This document shows, in pieces, positions 33,610-42,136 of a stretch of DNA of 64,000 bases; position 1 is the first letter of the stretch, and every line of letters begins with the position of its first letter. The DNA is from Pseudarthrobacter chlorophenolicus (GTDB lineage Bacteria > Actinomycetota > Actinomycetes > Actinomycetales > Micrococcaceae). A model generated the notes under the pieces. That model was not told where the DNA came from. It ran no database searches and saw only the letters and a program-made list of their open reading frames with translations. The position numbers and the translations under genes were made by a program. The stretch is from positions 186,001 to 250,000 of the forward strand of contig NZ_JZTW01000002.1 in the NCBI RefSeq assembly GCF_000962805.1, given 5' to 3'.

Positions 33610-33813
33610 ATGGCAACAGGCACAGTTAAATGGTTCAACGCCGAAAAGGGTTTTGGCTTCATTGCCCCCGATGACGGGTCCGCTGACGTTTTCGCCCACT
33701 ACTCGGCAATCGCCAGCAGCGGTTACCGCTCACTGGACGAGAACCAGAAGGTCGAATTCGATGTGACCCAGGGCCCCAAGGGCCCGCAGGCAGAGAACAT
33801 CCGCCCGCTCTAA
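33610..33813 (+). CDS. cspA: Cold-shock protein
   Basis: 67 residues, one cold-shock domain. RNP1 (KGFGFI) and RNP2 (VFAHY) are intact, with [11 protein letters not shown] at the start. Binds single-stranded RNA and DNA and acts as an RNA chaperone. The 130-nt leader upstream (33480-33609) fits the long 5' leaders typical of csp mRNAs. A strong terminator follows at 33849. Confidence 0.96.
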   Translation: MATGTVKWFNAEKGFGFIAPDDGSADVFAHYSAIASSGYRSLDENQKVEFDVTQGPKGPQAENIRPL

Positions 33814-33848
33814 GTCTTACGGCCGGCCCGGTCTCCCGGATCAGCCAG

Positions 33849-33889
33849 CAGCGGCCCCGCCAACCTCGGGTTGGCTGGGCCGCTGTTTT
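33849..33889 (+). terminator. Intrinsic terminator of cspA
   Basis: CAGCGGCCC (33849-33857) pairs with GGGCCGCTG (33877-33885), and GCCAACC pairs with GGTTGGC inside, followed by TTTT. Confidence 0.88.
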
Positions 33890-33942
33890 AGTTACGCCTG
33901 CCGCCCGCCCATAACTTCCGGCGCCTTTGGGATACTTGACCT

Positions 33943-34263
33943 ATGACCGGCAAGGAAGAGGACAGGGATCCCTGGGAGGAGTTCGAAAGGCTCGGTCCCG
34001 GAATTCCGGACCGCATCCCCGGCCAGCCCGGCGGCGAACCCCACGGCTTCGGTTTCCGTACCGGCGTGCGCAGCGCCCGCGTCGCCGTCGGCTTCGCTGT
34101 TTACGCCCTGGCCCTGGGCACCATCCTGGTCCTGACCGGCTGCGTTTTCTTCGTTGCCCGCCAGCAATGGCTGCTGGCCGGACTCATGGTCCTGATCGAG
34201 GCCGTCTTCGTTTTCTCTTTCACCCGATTGGTGGCCCAGGCCCGTCACCGCCGCACCCGCTGA
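33943..34263 (+). CDS. Small two-helix membrane protein of unknown function
   Basis: 106 residues. The first 45 residues are charged and proline/glycine-rich (DPWEEFERLGPGIPDR). Two hydrophobic segments follow (about 47-68 and 74-98), then a basic RHRRTR tail, so both ends are probably cytoplasmic. No recognised domain. Coding bias and position suggest a real gene; I cannot suggest a function. Confidence 0.6.
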   Translation: MTGKEEDRDPWEEFERLGPGIPDRIPGQPGGEPHGFGFRTGVRSARVAVGFAVYALALGTILVLTGCVFFVARQQWLLAGLMVLIEAVFVFSFTRLVAQARHRRTR

Positions 34264-34304
34264 CGACCCGCGCAACCCTTCTTGGTTACCGTTCGCGTTC
34301 CCCC

Positions 34305-34341
34305 TTGACCTTGACGCTGCGTCAACCTCTACGCTCGAAGC
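34305..34341 (+). promoter_or_regulatory. MerR-type autoregulated promoter, leaderless
   Basis: -35 TTGACC (34305-34310) and -10 TACGCT (34330-34335) are 19 bp apart, the overlong spacing typical of MerR promoters. Between them sits the perfect palindrome TTGACG-CTG-CGTCAA (34311-34325). The ATG of the MerR gene begins 7 bp past the -10, where transcription should start, so the mRNA is probably leaderless. Confidence 0.72.
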
Positions 34342-35127
34342 ATGGAAGCAACCGGGGAGGACCGGGCCGGCGACTGGCCCATCCAGGACGTAGCCAGGAT
34401 GGCGGGAACCACCAGCCGTACCCTTCGCCACTATGACGACATCGGCCTGCTGAAGCCCAGCAGGGTGGGCAGCAACGGTTACCGCTACTACGACGGCGGA
34501 GCACTCCTGCAGTTACAGCGGATCCTGCTCCTCCGGGAGCTGGGCCTGGGCCTGCCGGCTATCGCCGAAGTCTTCCAGCACCAGACGGACCCCGTCCGGG
34601 CACTGACCCGCCACCTTGAGTGGCTGGGCCAGGAACAGGACCGCTTGGCCCGGCAAGTCCGGTCCGTCCGCCAAACCATCGAAACAGTGCAACAAGGAGG
34701 AGAGCTCGTGGCAGAGAAGATGTTTGATGGCTTCGACCACACGCAGTACAAGGACGAAGTGGAAGAACGGTGGGGCAAGGACGCCTACGCGAAAAGTGAC
34801 GCGTGGTGGCGCGGAATGGACGGGGAGGAGAAGCGGTCGTGGAAGTCCCGCGCCGAGGAACTTGGCAGGGACTGGCTGGCCACAGCCGGCTCGGGGGCAG
34901 CACCCGGCAGCGCCGAAGCCCAGGACGTGGCCGCCCGGCACGTGGCGTGGCTGCGATCCATCCCGGGAACGCCCGCGGCCGAGGCCGGTGGAGACATCAA
35001 AGGCTACGTCGCTGGCCTGGCGGACATGTACGTGGCAGATCCACGGTTCGCCGCCAACTACGGGGGCGAGGCCGGAGCCACCTTTGTTCGGGACGCTCTG
35101 CGGACCTACGCGGACCGAAACCTCTAG
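34342..35127 (+). CDS. MerR-family regulator with TipAS domain
   Basis: 261 residues. N-terminal MerR winged helix (13-82): IQDVARMAGTTSRTLRHYDDIGLL, then NGYRYYDGGALLQLQRILLLRELG, followed by a coiled-coil. The C-terminal TipAS domain (about 130-258) contains FDHTQYKDEVEERWG and GMDGEEKRSW, and binds thiopeptide antibiotics in TipA. Such proteins are activators of their own gene and of drug-defence genes. It is preceded directly by its likely operator-promoter. Confidence 0.88.
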   Translation: MEATGEDRAGDWPIQDVARMAGTTSRTLRHYDDIGLLKPSRVGSNGYRYYDGGALLQLQRILLLRELGLGLPAIAEVFQHQTDPVRALTRHLEWLGQEQDRLARQVRSVRQTIETVQQGGELVAEKMFDGFDHTQYKDEVEERWGKDAYAKSDAWWRGMDGEEKRSWKSRAEELGRDWLATAGSGAAPGSAEAQDVAARHVAWLRSIPGTPAAEAGGDIKGYVAGLADMYVADPRFAANYGGEAGATFVRDALRTYADRNL

Positions 35128-35144
35128 CAGTGCCGGCGGGCGGC

Positions 35145-36335
35145 CTAGGTGAACGCCTGGATTCCCGTGACGGCCCTTCCAACCAGCAACGAGTTGATCT
35201 CGTAGGTGCCCTCGTACGTGTACAGGATCTCGGCGTCCGCGAAGAGCTTGGCCATTTCGTGGTCGCTGGTGATTCCGTTGCCGCCCAGCAGCGAGCGCCC
35301 CATCGCCACGGAGGCCCTGGCTAGCCTGGTGGTGGTGGCCTTGGCCATGGCTGCCTGTGCCATCTCCAGCAGCCCGTCCTCCTGGAGCCGGGCCAGCTGC
35401 ACCATCAGGGCCAGCGAAGCGGCAGCGTTCCCCAGGATGTCCGCGAGCTGCTGCTGGACCAGCTGGAAACCCGCCAGTTCCCTGCCGAACTGGCGGCGGT
35501 CCAGCGTGTAGCTGCGGGCCACATCGAAGGCAGCGAACTGAATGCCGGCGGCCTGCCAGCCCACCCAGGCCCGGGAGTCCCTGAGCAACGCGTTGGCTGA
35601 GGCGAAGCTTGACGCGCCGGGCAGGAGGTTGGCCGCGGGCAGGCGTACGTCCTCCAGCCTGATGTCGGCATTTTGCATGATCCGCAGGCCGATCTTGTGG
35701 TCAATCCTGGCGGCGGAGTAGCCGGGCCGGTCCGTTTCCACGAGGAAGCACTTGAGGTGTCCGTCAGACGTGTCCCGGGCCCAGACCAGGGCAACGTCGG
35801 CAACAGTCCCGCTGCCGATCCAGCGTTTAGTTCCGTTGAGGATCCACTCGCCGCCGTCCCGCCGGGCGGTGGTTTCGAGCCCGCGTGAAATGTCGGAGCC
35901 GTGGCCGGGCTCCGTGAGGGCGAAAGCTCCCAGCTGTGCAAAAGTCCTCAGTCCCGGGAGCCACCTGCGCTTCTGTTCACCTGAGCCCAACTGGTGGATG
36001 GTGCCCACGATGAGTTCGTTATGGATACCGGCCAGGGCGGAAAGAGAGACGTCGGCCCTGGCCAGTTCCAGGTACATGAGGCCTTTGAACAGGGCGGAAC
36101 TGCCGTCGAGCTGCAGCTCTCCCAGCCCGCGGGCGCCCATCCCGGCCACTACATCGCGAGGAAATTCTTCCCGGTTCCAGTATCCGATGGAGGCGGGCCT
36201 GACGGTGGACTGCAGGTAGCTCCGGATATCGGCGTACCTGGCCTGCTCCATGGAGGAAAGGAGCCGCACGATGTGCAGGAGATCCGCGTCCGGATAGGGA
36301 ATCTCCGCCGGGCCGTCATGGGAGTGTCCGGGCAT
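35145..36335 (-). CDS. Acyl-CoA dehydrogenase (glutaryl-CoA-like)
   Basis: 396 residues from ATG at 36335 after GGAAG. Flavoprotein that makes an alpha,beta-double bond in an acyl-CoA. FAD and substrate contacts are visible in FALTEPGHGSDI and RWIGSGT, with the C-terminal catalytic Glu in YTYEGTYEINSLLVGRAVTG. Closest in pattern to the glutaryl-CoA dehydrogenase branch, whose members also decarboxylate; the chain preference cannot be fixed. It diverges from a MarR-family gene, its probable regulator. Confidence 0.85.
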   Translation of the reverse strand: MPGHSHDGPAEIPYPDADLLHIVRLLSSMEQARYADIRSYLQSTVRPASIGYWNREEFPRDVVAGMGARGLGELQLDGSSALFKGLMYLELARADVSLSALAGIHNELIVGTIHQLGSGEQKRRWLPGLRTFAQLGAFALTEPGHGSDISRGLETTARRDGGEWILNGTKRWIGSGTVADVALVWARDTSDGHLKCFLVETDRPGYSAARIDHKIGLRIMQNADIRLEDVRLPAANLLPGASSFASANALLRDSRAWVGWQAAGIQFAAFDVARSYTLDRRQFGRELAGFQLVQQQLADILGNAAASLALMVQLARLQEDGLLEMAQAAMAKATTTRLARASVAMGRSLLGGNGITSDHEMAKLFADAEILYTYEGTYEINSLLVGRAVTGIQAFT

Positions 36336-36362
36336 CACGCTTCCCTTCCAAACGGTTGGATG

Positions 36363-36381
36363 TCCTAGTATATTCACAGGA
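36363..36381. promoter_or_regulatory. Possible MarR operator
   Basis: TCCT (36363-36366) and AGGA (36378-36381) flank an A/T-rich spacer within the 66-bp gap between the divergent acyl-CoA dehydrogenase and MarR genes. The arms are short, so confidence is low. Confidence 0.3.
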
Positions 36382-36401
36382 TTTCCGGAAAGGGGCTGGC
36401 T

Positions 36402-36914
36402 ATGGGCACACCGTTATCCCGGGATCCGATTGCCGAAGCCCGGCGGAACTGGGAGGACCACGGCTGGTCCGATGTCGCGGCACCCATGGCCGCCATCACG
36501 GCGATTATGCGGACCCAGCAGATCCTGCTGGCCAGGATTGAATCCGTCCTCAAGCCGTTTGGCCTGACCTTCGCCCGGTACGAACTGCTGGCCCTCTTGA
36601 GCTTCACCCGGAAGGGCGCCCTGCCGATGAACAAGGCGAGCGCCCTGCTTCAGGTCCACCCGACGTCGGTCACCAACGCCGTGGACCGGTTGGAGCGAGC
36701 GGGCCTGGTGGCCCGCTCACCGCACCCCACGGACGGCCGAACCACCCTGGTGGGGCTCACTGCGGAAGGCCATACCGTAGCCCAGCGTTCGACCTCGGCC
36801 CTCAACAGCCAGGTCTTCAGCGAGCCGGGATTTCCGCCGGGGGATGTTGACGCACTGATCCGGATCCTGGGCGACTTCCGCAGGAGTGCCGGCGACTTTG
36901 AGGAAATGCCGTAA
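36402..36914 (+). CDS. MarR-family transcriptional regulator
   Basis: 170 residues; ATG at 36402 follows GGAAAGGGG. Winged-helix core (about 40-130): FARYELLALLSFTRKGALPMNKASALLQVHPTSVTNAVDRLE is the helix-turn-helix, then GLVARSPHPTDGRTTLVGLT is the wing. A 35-residue N-terminal extension forms part of the dimer interface. Likely represses the divergent acyl-CoA dehydrogenase gene in the absence of an acyl ligand. Confidence 0.85.
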   Translation: MGTPLSRDPIAEARRNWEDHGWSDVAAPMAAITAIMRTQQILLARIESVLKPFGLTFARYELLALLSFTRKGALPMNKASALLQVHPTSVTNAVDRLERAGLVARSPHPTDGRTTLVGLTAEGHTVAQRSTSALNSQVFSEPGFPPGDVDALIRILGDFRRSAGDFEEMP

Positions 36915-36920
36915 CCATGG

Positions 36921-37574
36921 TCAGCGGTTCACCTTCACACGCCTGACCCGCCGGACCACCAGCCACACCAGGGCGATGCCGAGGGCCGCGTAGACGGCGT
37001 AGTTCAAATACTTCGAGTAGCCCTCAATCAGGTGGTACTGCGTTCCCAGCAGGTGCCCGAACCCGATCAGGGCCCCGTTCCACAGTGCGCTGCCGGCCAG
37101 GGTGAAGACGGAGAAGGTGAGAAGCGGCATCGCCGCCGCCCCGGCAGGAAGCGAGATCAGGCTGCGGACGCCGGGCAGGAGCCGGCCAAAGAAGATCGAG
37201 GACTTACCGTGACGGGTGAACCAGCCTGCAGCCTTTTCGAAGTCCTCACGGTCCACCAGCGGCAGTTTCGACAGGCCGCGGATGGACCGCTCCAGCCCCA
37301 GTTTGGCGCCGAGCCAGTACAGGAGGAGGGCGCCGAGGTAGGCGCCCAGCGTACTGGTGACGAAGATGAGCCCCAGGTTCAGGGAGCCCTGTTTGGCGAG
37401 ATAGCCGGCCAGCGGGAGGATTACTTCGCTGGGTATGGGCGGGACCACGGTCTCGGCAAGGGTGAAGGCGCCCACGCCCCATTCGCCGAGGTTCTCGATC
37501 ACTTGGGCCGCTGCACCCACCAGCCCGCCCAGGCCTTCCGCTGCGCCCGTTCCATCTGCCGCTGTTGCCCACAT
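36921..37574 (-). CDS. DedA-family membrane protein
   Basis: 217 residues from ATG at 37574 after GGGGGAA. Family motifs: ETVVPPIPSEVILPLAGYLA, LGAYLGALLLYWLG, and FGRLLPGVRSLISLPAGAAAM, with five or so hydrophobic segments. DedA proteins are thought to flip or transport undecaprenyl phosphate or other lipids and help envelope stability. The last gene on its strand; its 3' end is 7 nt from the MarR gene end. Confidence 0.88.
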   Translation of the reverse strand: MWATAADGTGAAEGLGGLVGAAAQVIENLGEWGVGAFTLAETVVPPIPSEVILPLAGYLAKQGSLNLGLIFVTSTLGAYLGALLLYWLGAKLGLERSIRGLSKLPLVDREDFEKAAGWFTRHGKSSIFFGRLLPGVRSLISLPAGAAAMPLLTFSVFTLAGSALWNGALIGFGHLLGTQYHLIEGYSKYLNYAVYAALGIALVWLVVRRVRRVKVNR

Positions 37575-37671
37575 AGGCCGTTCCCCCGATTTCCCCTGCG
37601 TTCCGCGACCATATCCCTGAAGGTCCTTTTTACCGTACGGACCTGAACGCCCGCTGGCAGCGTGGTGGGGG

Positions 37672-38268
37672 CTACATCCCCGTGGCTTTTCCGGCCGCCG
37701 GGCGGGCCCGGACGTGCATACGCTCGCCTTGGGAGCCAAACAGGCTCAGGAACTCCACGGCCTGGCCATCGGCCCGGCCGAACCAGTGCGGCACCCGGGT
37801 ATCGAATTCCACTGCTTCGCCCGCCCCCAGGACCAGGTCCCGGGCGCCCAGGACCATCCGCAGTTTGCCGTTCAGCACATAGAGCCACTCGTAACCCTCA
37901 TGGACCTGCGGGTTCGGTTGCTCCGCCGGCCCGGCGGGAACGATGTGCTTGTACGCCTGGATACCGCCCGGCTTCCGCGTCAGGGGAATGATGGTCATGC
38001 CGTGGGCGGTCAGGGGGCGCAGATGTACCCTCGGGTCCCCCGTGGCAGGAGCCCCGACCAATTCGTCGAGGGGCACCTGGTGGGCCTGCGCGAGGGGAAG
38101 CAGCAGTTCGAGGTTGGGCCGCCGCTGGCCCGATTCGAGCCTGGAGAGCGTGCTGACGGAAATGCCCGTTGCCTCTGCGAGCGCGGTCAGGGTGACATCC
38201 CTGCGCAGGCGTAGGGCCTTCAGCCGCGGGCCGACGGCTGCCAGGACGTCGTCGAGGTTCTCATCCAT
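37672..38268 (-). CDS. XRE-family regulator with cupin domain
   Basis: 198 residues from ATG at 38268. N-terminal HTH (12-70): LRRDVTLTALAEATGISVSTLSRLESGQRRPN. C-terminal cupin (about 115-190) with VHEGYEWLYVLNGKLRMVLG and GEAVEFDTRVPHWFG for small-ligand sensing. It diverges from the flavoprotein gene across 66 bp with overlapping palindromes, so control of both genes is likely. Confidence 0.85.
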   Translation of the reverse strand: MDENLDDVLAAVGPRLKALRLRRDVTLTALAEATGISVSTLSRLESGQRRPNLELLLPLAQAHQVPLDELVGAPATGDPRVHLRPLTAHGMTIIPLTRKPGGIQAYKHIVPAGPAEQPNPQVHEGYEWLYVLNGKLRMVLGARDLVLGAGEAVEFDTRVPHWFGRADGQAVEFLSLFGSQGERMHVRARPAAGKATGM

Positions 38269-38274
38269 TCGGCC

Positions 38275-38303
38275 ATTTTGCCATACCGGCAAAATACTTT
38301 GCC
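38275..38303. promoter_or_regulatory. Two overlapping palindromes, likely XRE-cupin operator
   Basis: ATTTTGCC (38275-38282) and GGCAAAAT (38288-38295) form a perfect 8-bp-arm palindrome with a 5-nt spacer. GGCAAA (38288-38293) is also mirrored by TTTGCC (38298-38303), giving a second palindrome that shares one arm. It fills the gap between divergent starts at 38268 and 38335. Confidence 0.68.
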
Positions 38304-38334
38304 AAGAATTGGGGGCGGGAAGCACGATGAATGC

Positions 38335-39309
38335 ATGACTGAACAGAACCCCTTTTACGATGTGCTGGTAATTGGCGGCGGGGCCGCTGGCCTGAGCGCC
38401 GCCCTGATGCTCGGCCGGACGCGCCGCCGCGTGGCGGTGGTGGACAGCGGTGAGCCCCGCAACGCCCCGGCGCACGGTGTGCACGGCTTCCTGTCACGCG
38501 ACGGGATCAGCCCGGCAGAACTCCTCGCCACCGGCCGCGACCAGGCGCGGCACTATGGCGCGGACATCATCAACGGCACGGTGGTGGCTGCCGGAGGCGG
38601 CGTCGAGCAGGGCTTCGAGATAACGCTCGACGACGGCCGGCTGCTTCGCGGGCGGCGGCTCCTGATCACCACGGGCCTGGTGGACGAACTGCCGGACATC
38701 CCCGGCCTGCGCGAGCGCTGGGGCCGGGACGTGCTGCATTGCCCGTTCTGCCATGGATGGGAGGTCCGGGACCGGGCCATCGGCGTTCTGGGCACCGGCC
38801 CGTGGTCTGTGCACCAGGCCCTGCTGTTCCGGCAATGGAGCAGCAACATCACCCTGTTCCTCAGCGACGTGGTGGAGCCTTCGGAGGACGAACTCGAGCA
38901 GTTGGCTGCCCGTGGCGTCAAGGTGGTTCCCGGTGCCGTCGAGACCGTGCGGGTCCAGGGCGATGCGCTCAAGTCCGTGGTGCTGGCGGGCGGCCCGGAG
39001 GTAGCCGTGGACGCCCTCGTGGTGGGTACGCGGGTGCACGCCCGCCTCGACGCATTCAGCGGTCTTGGCCTGGCTGCGGTTCCCCATCCCCTGGGCATCG
39101 GAGACTATCTGGAAACTGATGCCGAGGGCGCCACGTCAGTTCCCGGGGTCTGGGCCGCCGGCAATGTCACGGACATGAGGGCGCAGGTCCTGGCGTCTGC
39201 GGCTGCCGCGTCCTGGACCGCGGTGATCATCAACAACTCCCTCATGGCCGAGGAAATGGAACGCGACCTCACGGCCTACCGGGAGTCGCTGGCCGTTACC
39301 GGTGCTTGA
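38335..39309 (+). CDS. Thioredoxin-reductase-like FAD/NAD(P) oxidoreductase
   Basis: 324 residues from ATG at 38335. FAD-binding [20 protein letters not shown](P)-binding around [14 protein letters not shown], and a redox pair in HCPFCHGWE. The C-terminal [14 protein letters not shown] is the FAD ribityl site. It differs from housekeeping TrxB in the HGWE motif and the NADPH loop, typical of a stand-alone actinobacterial branch. The redox partner is unknown. Its control by the divergent XRE-cupin protein is inferred from the palindromes. The stop overlaps the convergent enoyl-CoA hydratase gene by 14 nt. Confidence 0.86.
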   Translation: MTEQNPFYDVLVIGGGAAGLSAALMLGRTRRRVAVVDSGEPRNAPAHGVHGFLSRDGISPAELLATGRDQARHYGADIINGTVVAAGGGVEQGFEITLDDGRLLRGRRLLITTGLVDELPDIPGLRERWGRDVLHCPFCHGWEVRDRAIGVLGTGPWSVHQALLFRQWSSNITLFLSDVVEPSEDELEQLAARGVKVVPGAVETVRVQGDALKSVVLAGGPEVAVDALVVGTRVHARLDAFSGLGLAAVPHPLGIGDYLETDAEGATSVPGVWAAGNVTDMRAQVLASAAAASWTAVIINNSLMAEEMERDLTAYRESLAVTGA

Positions 39310-40072
39310 ACTCCGGTTCGCGCTTCTCCGAAAACGCCGCCATGCCTTCCTTCTGGTCCTCGGTGGCGAACAGCGAATGGAAGAGCCGGCGCTCAAACAG
39401 GACACCCTGGGCCAGCCCGGTTTCGAAGGCGGCGTTCACGGCTTCCTTGGCAACCATCGCCACCGGCTTTGATTTGCCGGCGATTACTTCGGCGGCTTTG
39501 AGGGCTTCGGCCACCACGTCCTCGGCGGGCACCACGCGGGACACCAGGCCGGACCGTTCGGCTTCGTCGGCTCCGATGAACCGCCCGGTAAGGATCAGGT
39601 CCATGGCTTTGGCCTTGCCCACAGCCCGGGTGAGCCGCTGCGAGCCGCCCATGCCGGGAAGGACGCCGAGGTTGATTTCGGGCTGGCCGAACTTGGCATT
39701 GTCCCCGGCGATGAGGAGGTCGCACATCATGGCCAGTTCGCAGCCGCCGCCCAGGGCAAACCCGGATACGGCAGCGACGGTGGGGATCCGGAGCCGGGTG
39801 AAATCCTCCCAGCCGCGGAACCAGTCAGCGGCGTACATGTCCATGTAGCCCTGGGCAGCCATCTCCTTGATGTCGGCGCCGGCCGCGAAGGCCTTTCCGG
39901 AGCCGGTGATCACCACGGCACCGGTTCCGGGATCTGAGTCCATGGCACTGACGGCGTGCACCAGTTCCTCCAGGGTGGCCTTGTTCAGGGCATTCAGCGC
40001 CTGGGGCCGGTTAAGCGTCACCAGCCCCACCCTGCCGCGCTGTTCCACCAGGATGTTGGCGTACTCCGTCAT
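39296..40072 (-). CDS. Enoyl-CoA hydratase
   Basis: 258 residues, crotonase fold. Adds water across 2-enoyl-CoA. Oxyanion-hole segments [14 protein letters not shown] and [14 protein letters not shown], and both catalytic Glu positions (the latter in [19 protein letters not shown]), are present. Last gene of the valine-degradation operon: its ATG overlaps the mmsB stop by 4 nt. In that pathway it would hydrate methacrylyl-CoA. Confidence 0.9.
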   Translation of the reverse strand: MTEYANILVEQRGRVGLVTLNRPQALNALNKATLEELVHAVSAMDSDPGTGAVVITGSGKAFAAGADIKEMAAQGYMDMYAADWFRGWEDFTRLRIPTVAAVSGFALGGGCELAMMCDLLIAGDNAKFGQPEINLGVLPGMGGSQRLTRAVGKAKAMDLILTGRFIGADEAERSGLVSRVVPAEDVVAEALKAAEVIAGKSKPVAMVAKEAVNAAFETGLAQGVLFERRLFHSLFATEDQKEGMAAFSEKREPEFKHR

Positions 40073-41028
40073 TCAGGACTCCCGTCGTCGTGCGCTGTTG
40101 CGGTCTTGTGCGGCGCGGTGCCGGACTTCTCGCGGATGTCGTTGATGATCGCGGAGAAGTCCTGTCCGGCGCCGCCCCCTGCCGCAAACGTATCGTAGAT
40201 TTCCGCGGCAAGCGGGCCCATCCGGCCGGCAACCCCGGTGCTGTGCAGGGCGTTCAGGGCAAGGTTGAGGTCCTTGGCCATGAGCGCGCCGGCGAATCCC
40301 GGCTGGTAATCGCGGTTGGCTGGACTGGTGGGAACCGGGCCGGGCACCGGGCAGTTTGTGGTCAGGGCCCAGCATTGCCCGGACGCGGCGGAGGCAACGT
40401 CGAACAGCGCCTGATGGCTGAGCCCCAGCTTCTCGCCGAGGACAAAGGCCTCGCTGACGGCGATCATCGAGACACCCAGGATCAGGTTGTTGCAGACTTT
40501 CGCCGCTTGGCCGGCTCCGTGGGCTCCGCAGTGGACGATGCGCTTGCCCATGACGTTAAGGAGGGGGCCGACGGCGTCGAAGTCCTCCGCTTCGCCGCCC
40601 ACCATGAAGGTGAGTGTTCCGGCTTCGGCGCCCACCACGCCGCCGGAAACGGGAGCATCGACGGACCGGTGGCCGGCGCCGAGCGCCAGCTGCGCCGCCT
40701 CCCTGGCTTCCTCCACGTTGATGGTGGAACAGTCCAGGAACATGGTTCCGGGTGAGGCCAGCGCCAGCAGCCCCGGCTGGCCGCCGGAACCGCGGTAGGC
40801 GTCCAGGACATGCCGGCCGCTGGGGAACATGGTGAGTACCACGTCCGCTTCCGGTACGGCCTCTGCAGCACTTCCAACCACCGGGACGCCGGCGGAGCGG
40901 GCTGAGTCCACGGCCGCGGGAACCACGTCATACCCGGCCACCCGGTGCCCGGCCCTGACCAGGTTCACGGCCATCGGTCCGCCCATGTGCCCCAGCCCCA
41001 GGAACGCCACGCTATAGGTGTCAGGCAC
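40069..41028 (-). CDS. mmsB: 3-hydroxyisobutyrate dehydrogenase
   Basis: 319 residues from GTG at 41028, preceded by AGGAGG; a longer open frame upstream to 41778 is only an in-frame run through the neighbour. NAD-binding [15 protein letters not shown], substrate loop [14 protein letters not shown], and catalytic Lys in [11 protein letters not shown]. Oxidises 3-hydroxyisobutyrate to methylmalonate semialdehyde, which mmsA then uses. Overlaps the hydrolase gene end by 8 nt. Confidence 0.92.
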   Translation of the reverse strand: MPDTYSVAFLGLGHMGGPMAVNLVRAGHRVAGYDVVPAAVDSARSAGVPVVGSAAEAVPEADVVLTMFPSGRHVLDAYRGSGGQPGLLALASPGTMFLDCSTINVEEAREAAQLALGAGHRSVDAPVSGGVVGAEAGTLTFMVGGEAEDFDAVGPLLNVMGKRIVHCGAHGAGQAAKVCNNLILGVSMIAVSEAFVLGEKLGLSHQALFDVASAASGQCWALTTNCPVPGPVPTSPANRDYQPGFAGALMAKDLNLALNALHSTGVAGRMGPLAAEIYDTFAAGGGAGQDFSAIINDIREKSGTAPHKTATAHDDGSPE

Positions 41029-42136
41029 TGTCAGCCTCCTTTCGTTGTGCTGCCTCCAGCTCACGCACCGGACCTGTTCCAAGGTCCAGTTCCTTGCTGC
41101 CGAGCGGTCCAAAGAAGCGTTCAACCTGCTCCGGCGACACCTCTGCCAGCGTGGGCGGCCTCCAGTGCGGGGTGCGGTCCTTGTCCACCACCTGCGCCCG
41201 GATGCCTTCCCGGAAATCGGGTGCTGCCAGGAACCGCAGGCCAACCCGGTACTCCTGGGCCAGCGCGCGGTCCAGTGGCATCCCCGCCACGCGCCGCAGC
41301 GACGCCAGCGTGACCTTGACGGACGTGGGCGACTTCGCCTCGATGGTGTCCGCAGCGCGGGACGCTTCAGCGCTGCCGTCCCCGGCCCAGGCGCGCAGCC
41401 GCCCCACGATCTCCTCCGCATCCGCGGAGTCGTAACAGCTGTCGATCCACTGCCGCTGCACGGCAAGTCCGGACGGCGGCGGGTCCACGGCAAAGCGTCC
41501 GACGGCGTCTTCCGGGGTTTCGTCCTCCAGCGCAGCGGTGAGTTCGTCGAGCTTATGGGACGGAACGTAGTGGTCCGCCAAGCCGAGGAACAGGGCGTCG
41601 GAACCGTCGAGGTGCGCCCCGGTGAGGGCGGCGTGGGTTCCCGCCTGCCCCGGTGCGCCGGACAGCAAAAGCGTCCCGCCGACGTCGGGCGCAAACCCAA
41701 TGGTGGTTTCCGGCATGCCGGTCCTGGTCCGCTCGGTGACCACGCGGACCGAGCCGTGTGCCGAGATTCCCACGCCACCGCCCAACACCAGCCCGTCCAT
41801 CAGCGCGACATAGGGCTTCGGGTACCGGGAGATCAGGTAATTCAGCCGGTACTCGGCCTGCCAGAAATCCGCAGTGTCGTCTCCACCCCGGAGCATGTCA
41901 CGGTAAATCGCAACGATGTCTCCCCCGGCGCACAAACCCCGCCCGCCGGCGCCCTGCACCAGGACCGTGCTGACACTGCCGTCCTCCGCCCACTCACTGA
42001 GCTGCCGCAGCAGTGCCTCCACCATCCCGGCGGTGAGCGCGTTGACGGCTCTGGGCCGGTTGAGCGTTGCCACCGCCAGCCGGCCGCGCCGGGAAAAGAG
42101 CACTTCCGCTTCAGGGGTGGCGGCCGTTTCCGTCAT
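41021..42136 (-). CDS. 3-hydroxyisobutyryl-CoA hydrolase (enoyl-CoA hydratase family)
   Basis: 371 residues, ATG at 42136 (overlaps the mmsA stop). Crotonase fold longer than enoyl-CoA hydratases, with GGRGLCAGGDI for the oxyanion hole, VALMDGLVLGGGVG, and TGMPETTIGFAPDVGG; the C-terminal 120-residue extension (FLAAPDFREGIRAQVVDK) is typical of HIBCH. Releases CoA from 3-hydroxyisobutyryl-CoA, the step between the enoyl-CoA hydratase and mmsB. Confidence 0.88.
   Translation of the reverse strand: MTETAATPEAEVLFSRRGRLAVATLNRPRAVNALTAGMVEALLRQLSEWAEDGSVSTVLVQGAGGRGLCAGGDIVAIYRDMLRGGDDTADFWQAEYRLNYLISRYPKPYVALMDGLVLGGGVGISAHGSVRVVTERTRTGMPETTIGFAPDVGGTLLLSGAPGQAGTHAALTGAHLDGSDALFLGLADHYVPSHKLDELTAALEDETPEDAVGRFAVDPPPSGLAVQRQWIDSCYDSADAEEIVGRLRAWAGDGSAEASRAADTIEAKSPTSVKVTLASLRRVAGMPLDRALAQEYRVGLRFLAAPDFREGIRAQVVDKDRTPHWRPPTLAEVSPEQVERFFGPLGSKELDLGTGPVRELEAAQRKEADSA

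Noticed and set aside
41029..41778. N-terminal extension of mmsB
   Set aside because: It is out of frame with the neighbouring hydrolase and composed of low-complexity Arg/Pro sequence; GTG 41028 follows AGGAGG.
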